Below are positions 60,235-64,000 of a stretch of 64,000 nucleotides of DNA, piece after piece. The stretch is from Marinomonas rhizomae (GTDB lineage: Bacteria > Pseudomonadota > Gammaproteobacteria > Pseudomonadales > Marinomonadaceae): assembly GCF_003315485.1 (NCBI RefSeq), contig NZ_QNSE01000011.1, forward strand, positions 140,697 through 204,696, written 5' to 3'. Numbering within the stretch: position 1 is the stretch's first letter; the number at the start of each line of letters is the position of its first letter. A program made the translations under genes and the position numbers. A model generated the notes under the pieces. It did no database searches. It was not told the origin of the DNA and was given only the letters and a program-made list of their open reading frames with translations.

Positions 60235-61929
60235 ATGAGCGTTAGCAAAAGGAAAAAGGCCATACAGAAAGTTGTTAAATTGCTTAATTTAGCGACCTCA
60301 TCTAACTCAAGTGAGTCGGTTATGGCGTTGCGTCATGCTGAATCCTTGATTAGACAATATCAGGTCGCTCAAAGAGAGTTGCCTATTTTGCAATTGTGTG
60401 ACCGCTCTATGCTTTACCGAGTTAGTTGGGGTGGGGCAGCGCCTCGTTATCAAAAAGAAGCTGTTGTTAAACCTTCCTCCGAAGGTTCTGTCTACCAACG
60501 TCGTTTTAGTGAAAAAGATAATGACCCTAGTCGGGCTTACGAATCTGCACGAACAATTCTTGACGATATGGATCTTTCTGATTTTCATGATGTGGATTCG
60601 TCTTTTGATAATCATGCGTGGTCAGATAGCAAAGGTACAGGCTGCGAAAATAAAGCAGCGAATTATAATGATCATATTGCTGGTGGTGCGATGGGCCCGT
60701 GTGATGATTTTGAATCAGGCTTTAAACGTAATTGTGATTCCGGTGAAAACGAAATGGCGGCCGATAGCGTGTTAGATGGGGATGTGGAAATAGAGTCAGT
60801 CGTTGATGAATGTGATCGGGATGGTGTGGCGAGCTATACCTCAAGCGATAATGTTATTAATGCGACCAAGGCTTTTCGTCCAGATACTCATGAGTTTGCC
60901 GAAACGCTAAAAACTCAGTACGCCACCAGTGATCCTAGTGTGCCATTTGTGCAAGATGATTATTGGTCAAAGGTGTATGAAAAGCTTGCTGATTTCGACG
61001 AGGCGAGTGTTCAGGCTGAGATAGAAGTGTTAGATAAGCAGCTTCTATTGGCACAAGAAAATCTGCAGTTTAAAAAATGTAAGCGACATGAACATGAGCA
61101 AGGAGAGTTGCTGGAGCGTGCTGAGCGCGCTCGAATAGAGCAAAGTTTTGAAGAGGCTATAGAGCGAGCATTTCAAGCTCGGGCTAAATCTTACGAGGCT
61201 TGGGAAGAAAGTTGTACTAAGATACGTATGGCTCGTTTGAGAGATGAGCAAGAAGCGGTTCAAGGTTACGATGCAGTGAGTGATGCTCTAGCGAAAAATA
61301 AAGAATCACTTAAGCAGCATTTGCAAAGAAAAGAGGATTATCGAGCAGCTAAAATTATGCATGAGCTGCGCAGGCATCTTGTTCTTGCGGTATCTGGTGA
61401 TGCTGCAACTGAGTCTTATAGAAAGGTTATTGATATTATGTCTGAGAATGGGTTGTCTCTTAAAGATTTGGAATTCTCGGATATTAAAAATAAGAGTTTG
61501 TTTATTCGTTTACTGGAGCGTGAGTCTGCGTTAATTGCAGATGTGCATGCAAGAGAAGCGCATACCGAAAAAATGCTAGATAAATTCTTAACCTCCAACA
61601 TGGCAGAAAAAGAATCCAAAGCCTCTGAAAACCCAATTCAGCGTATTCAGCGCTTGTTGGTTGCAGCGAGTGAAGGAGGGCAATTTGAGACGCAAAAAAG
61701 TTTAGAGCACGTTATTTATCTAATGGATGCTAATGATGTTGGTGTTAGGGATATTGGATACGGCTATATCAAAAAATACTCAGTTTTTATTCGCTTAATT
61801 AACTGGGAGGCTGAACGTATTTCTTCTCTCCCTGAGCGTGAAAAATTCACCGCTCAGATCTTAGAAGAGTATATTCAGCACTCTGTTCAAAAACCTGATT
61901 CGGAAAGAGGGCAGAAATCTAATCGCTAA
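60235..61929 (+). CDS. DUF2786 protein with internal repeats
   Basis: The 564-aa protein starts with a DUF2786 segment (residues 1-45, KAIQKVVKLLNLATSSNSSESVM broken at position 20 here). An acidic, low-complexity part (about 95-235) and a coiled coil (260-375) follow. Two C-terminal repeats at about 373-455 and 467-550 share the pattern LVAASE-like start, then FIRL, then REK/REA; they look related to the N-terminal domain. The function is unknown. It lies between a HIT gene and fumarase. Homology of the C-terminal repeats is judged by eye. Confidence 0.75.
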   Translation: MSVSKRKKAIQKVVKLLNLATSSNSSESVMALRHAESLIRQYQVAQRELPILQLCDRSMLYRVSWGGAAPRYQKEAVVKPSSEGSVYQRRFSEKDNDPSRAYESARTILDDMDLSDFHDVDSSFDNHAWSDSKGTGCENKAANYNDHIAGGAMGPCDDFESGFKRNCDSGENEMAADSVLDGDVEIESVVDECDRDGVASYTSSDNVINATKAFRPDTHEFAETLKTQYATSDPSVPFVQDDYWSKVYEKLADFDEASVQAEIEVLDKQLLLAQENLQFKKCKRHEHEQGELLERAERARIEQSFEEAIERAFQARAKSYEAWEESCTKIRMARLRDEQEAVQGYDAVSDALAKNKESLKQHLQRKEDYRAAKIMHELRRHLVLAVSGDAATESYRKVIDIMSENGLSLKDLEFSDIKNKSLFIRLLERESALIADVHAREAHTEKMLDKFLTSNMAEKESKASENPIQRIQRLLVAASEGGQFETQKSLEHVIYLMDANDVGVRDIGYGYIKKYSVFIRLINWEAERISSLPEREKFTAQILEEYIQHSVQKPDSERGQKSNR

Positions 61930-61964
61930 GCTGATTTTTTTGAAGTATTACCCTTTTCTTATTT

Positions 61965-61997
61965 ATACCCCTCATTCATTTGATTGATGAGGGGTAT
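61965..61997. terminator. Hairpin after the DUF2786 gene
   Basis: ATACCCCTCAT and ATGAGGGGTAT pair over 11 bp with an 11-nt loop; the tail is T-rich but interrupted. Confidence 0.7.
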
Positions 61998-62092
61998 ATT
62001 TCTTTAAAACCTGCCTTAACGCTTTCTTTGCGAGGCTGCATCTTTTACCATTTCGTTTTCGATTCAATTGTAATACTCAGCAGGAGAGAAGC

Positions 62093-63610
62093 ATGAGCAT
62101 TATTAAAGAAGATGATCTGATTGATAGCGTTGCAGACGCATTACAGTTTATCTCTTATTACCACCCTCTGGATTTTGTCAAAGCGGTTCACGAGGCATAC
62201 GAACGAGAAGAAAGTAAGGCTGCGAAAGATTCGATGGCGCAGATTCTTATTAACTCTCGTATGTGCGCTGAAGGTAAGCGTCCAATTTGTCAGGACACAG
62301 GGATTGTGACTGTGTTTGTTAAAATTGGTATGAATGTGCAGTGGGAAAGTACGAAAAGCGTCACAGATATGATTAACGAAGGTGTGCGTCGTGCTTATCT
62401 ACATCCAGATAATGTCTTGCGCGCTTCGATTCTTGCTGATCCTGCTGGTGCTCGTAAAAACACTAAAGACAATACTCCTGCGGTTATTCATATGGAAGTG
62501 GTTCCAGGTGATACTGTGGAGATTCATGTTGCTGCTAAAGGCGGCGGTTCTGAAAATAAATCTAAATTAGCTATGCTTAATCCTTCGGATGATATTGTTG
62601 AATGGGTTAAGAAAACAGTTCCTACGATGGGTGCGGGCTGGTGTCCTCCAGGAATGCTTGGTATTGGTATTGGCGGTACAGCAGAGAAAGCCATGGTTAT
62701 GGCGAAAGAATCTTTGATGGAGCCAATTGATATTCATGAATTAAAAGCTCGAGGTCCGCAAACTCGCGTTGAAGAACTTCGCCTTGCTATTTTTGAAGCG
62801 GTTAATGATTTAGGTATAGGTGCACAGGGGCTTGGTGGTTTAACGACAGTTCTTGACGTGAAAATTATGGATTGCCCAACTCACGCAGCCTCATTGCCTG
62901 TTGCTATGATTCCTAATTGTGCAGCTACGCGTCATGCTCATTTTGTACTTGATGGTTCTGGTCCTGCAGATTTGGTTCCGCCATCACTGGATGACTGGCC
63001 AGAAATAACTTGGGAAGTGGGTGAAAGTGTTCGTCGAGTGGATCTGAATACCATTACGCCTGAACAGGTTAAAGAGTGGCGGCCTGGTGAAACGGTATTG
63101 TTGAATGGCAAAATGCTAACGGGTCGTGATGCTGCTCACAAGAAAATGGTTGAGATGATCGCTAACGGCGAGGAGCTCCCTGTTGATCTTAAAGGGCGCT
63201 TTATTTATTACGTTGGACCTGTTGATCCAGTAAGAGATGAGGCGGTCGGGCCAGCTGGGCCAACTACGGCAACTCGAATGGATAAGTTTACTCGTACGAT
63301 TCTGGATAAGACAGGTCTGCTTGGTATGATAGGTAAATCTGAACGCGGTCCAGTTGCTATTGAGGCAATCAAGGAGTTTGGTGCTGTCTACTTAATGGCA
63401 GTAGGTGGGGCGGCATATTTAGTGTCTAAAGCAATCAAGAAAGCAGATGTTGTTGCCTTTCCTGAGTTGGGTATGGAAGCAATCTATGAGTTTGATGTTG
63501 TCGATATGCCTGTAACCGTCGCGGTTGATACTTTGGGAACATCAGTTCATTTAACTGGGCCTGCTGAATGGAAGGCTAAGATTGAAGCCCAAACGCTCGA
63601 AATTAAATAG
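62093..63610 (+). CDS. fumA: Class I fumarate hydratase
   Basis: The 505-aa iron-sulfur enzyme hydrates fumarate to malate in the TCA cycle. Features of the oxygen-sensitive class I type are CQDTGIVTVFVK, the AAKGGGSENKSK stretch, GTAEKAMVMAK, PNCAATRHAHF and a C-terminal beta domain (LNGKMLTGRDAAHKKM, YYVGPVDPVRDEAVGPAGPTTATRMD). Cysteines for the 4Fe-4S centre lie in CQDTG, the CPTHA region and IPNCA. It directly precedes a ribosomal RNA operon. The symbol is used loosely, since paralogues FumA and FumB cannot be told apart. Confidence 0.94.
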   Translation: MSIIKEDDLIDSVADALQFISYYHPLDFVKAVHEAYEREESKAAKDSMAQILINSRMCAEGKRPICQDTGIVTVFVKIGMNVQWESTKSVTDMINEGVRRAYLHPDNVLRASILADPAGARKNTKDNTPAVIHMEVVPGDTVEIHVAAKGGGSENKSKLAMLNPSDDIVEWVKKTVPTMGAGWCPPGMLGIGIGGTAEKAMVMAKESLMEPIDIHELKARGPQTRVEELRLAIFEAVNDLGIGAQGLGGLTTVLDVKIMDCPTHAASLPVAMIPNCAATRHAHFVLDGSGPADLVPPSLDDWPEITWEVGESVRRVDLNTITPEQVKEWRPGETVLLNGKMLTGRDAAHKKMVEMIANGEELPVDLKGRFIYYVGPVDPVRDEAVGPAGPTTATRMDKFTRTILDKTGLLGMIGKSERGPVAIEAIKEFGAVYLMAVGGAAYLVSKAIKKADVVAFPELGMEAIYEFDVVDMPVTVAVDTLGTSVHLTGPAEWKAKIEAQTLEIK

Positions 63611-63630
63611 TTGAACGGCGTCCTTGTAAG

Positions 63631-63670
63631 AATGTCACTGTGTTTTTTTTTAGGTGCAGTGGCATTTTTA
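63631..63670 (+). terminator. Intrinsic terminator after the fumarase gene
   Basis: AATGTCACTG (63631-63640) pairs with CAGTGGCATT (63657-63666) with one wobble, followed by a T-rich stretch. The 16-nt loop is itself rich in T. Confidence 0.75.
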
Positions 63671-63682
63671 TTTGCAAAGTGG

Positions 63683-63710
63683 TTGCATGGATAAAAATAG
63701 TCTGTATTAT
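63683..63710 (+). promoter_or_regulatory. Ribosomal RNA operon promoter
   Basis: TTGCAT (63683-63688) and TATTAT (63705-63710) are 16 bp apart, about 245 nt upstream of the 16S gene. The hexamers resemble strong rrn promoters. Only one promoter is clear; the rest of the leader to 63960 shows the boxA and short hairpins such as ATTGTtcttcggGACAAT. Confidence 0.65.
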
Positions 63711-63742
63711 ACACGACCTCAGCCGCACAGCATGTGTGGCAA

Positions 63743-63754
63743 TGCTCTTTAAAA
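63743..63754 (+). promoter_or_regulatory. boxA antitermination element
   Basis: TGCTCTTTAAAA differs by one base from the canonical boxA TGCTCTTTAACA and lies in the leader before 16S, where NusB/S10-dependent antitermination is set up. Confidence 0.8.
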
Positions 63755-63960
63755 TAGATAATCAGATAATTTGTGTGGGCGCTCGCTGGAGGCTTCAGAA
63801 GATTGTCCGGATGGTTTAGATCATTCGAGACGATCAAAAAAATTGAAGTCTTGCGAAACGTCTAACACGTCAATTCGCTTTATGTTGATTGATTGTTCTT
63901 CGGGACAATGAATTGATTAAGTTATTGTTAGTGTAATAGATTTTGAGTAAGCAAACTTTT

Positions 63961-64000
63961 TAACTGAAGAGTTTGATCATGGCTCAGATTGAACGCTGGC
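63961..64000 (+). rRNA. rrs: 16S ribosomal RNA, 5' end only
   Basis: The last 40 nt, TAACTGAAGAGTTTGATCAT onward, match the universal start of bacterial 16S rRNA (E. coli AAATTGAAGAGTTTGATCAT, then GGCTCAGATTGAACGCTGGC). The gene runs off the right edge. Confidence 0.98.

Noticed and set aside
63547..63837. 96-codon minus-strand frame over the end of fumarase and the rrn leader
   Set aside because: It spans the rrn promoter, terminator and boxA, and shows no protein-like features.

Overview
The window looks like chromosomal DNA of a marine gammaproteobacterium, most likely an Oceanospirillales member close to Marinomonas. This is inferred from the AT-leaning codon use, the thiC-thiDE-thiS-thiG-thiH operon, a CysI/DUF934 sulfite-reductase pair, NfuA, SbcCD, MinCDE, and the 5' end of a 16S rRNA at the right edge. 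No database search was possible, so the genus is a guess.

Layout. 1-6064: thiamine operon with its own promoter and a TPP riboswitch. 6273-9350: a Spy/CpxP-like periplasmic protein, aroA and an aldo/keto reductase. 9531-13507: a signalling cluster made of a cysteine-free sulfite-oxidase-fold periplasmic protein, a hybrid histidine kinase and an HD-GYP response regulator. 13509-20048: a YchJ-type SEC-C protein, sbcB, an AI-2E-type permease, the cold-shock helicase deaD, pyrC and tRNA-Leu(UAG). 20233-30077: DUF599 protein, O-methyltransferase, htpG, a secreted minimal ATP-dependent DNA ligase, an alpha/beta hydrolase, a SqrR/BigR-like ArsR regulator, xthA, gor and pepD.

30090-33939 is the accessory region. 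Three tandem copies of a repeat of about 227 bp are followed by attC-like recombination sites that flank small cassette genes, with no integrase in the window. This is a CALIN-type cluster (attC sites lacking an integrase). One cassette encodes a 462-aa protein resembling the HEPN anti-phage protein ApeA, the strongest candidate for an interesting system here. The others encode a 159-aa membrane-anchored unknown and a YdeI/OmpD-associated-like protein whose downstream attC is not visible.

34074-47530: a 58-aa DUF1328 membrane protein, a compact 2Fe-2S protein, sbcD-sbcC, minC-minD-minE, a di-haem peroxidase-like lipoprotein, a Tas-like aldo/keto reductase and a stand-alone EF-G. 47714-55797: a CPA2 antiporter, a TIGR04211-type SH3 protein, and a sulfur and iron-sulfur block (DUF934, cysI, nfuA, a TauE/SafE permease and cysB) that also contains a DAHP synthase. 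55915-63610: a WrbA-like flavoprotein, an ArsC family protein, proS, an SMP-30 family protein, a HIT protein, a repeat-containing DUF2786 protein and class I fumarase. 63611-64000: rRNA promoter, boxA, leader and the first 40 nt of 16S rRNA.

Functional links: DNA-end processing and repair (sbcB, sbcCD, xthA, LigE), thiol and sulfur homeostasis (gor, SqrR-like regulator, cysI, cysB, TauE), cell division placement (minCDE), and thiamine, aromatic amino-acid and pyrimidine biosynthesis.
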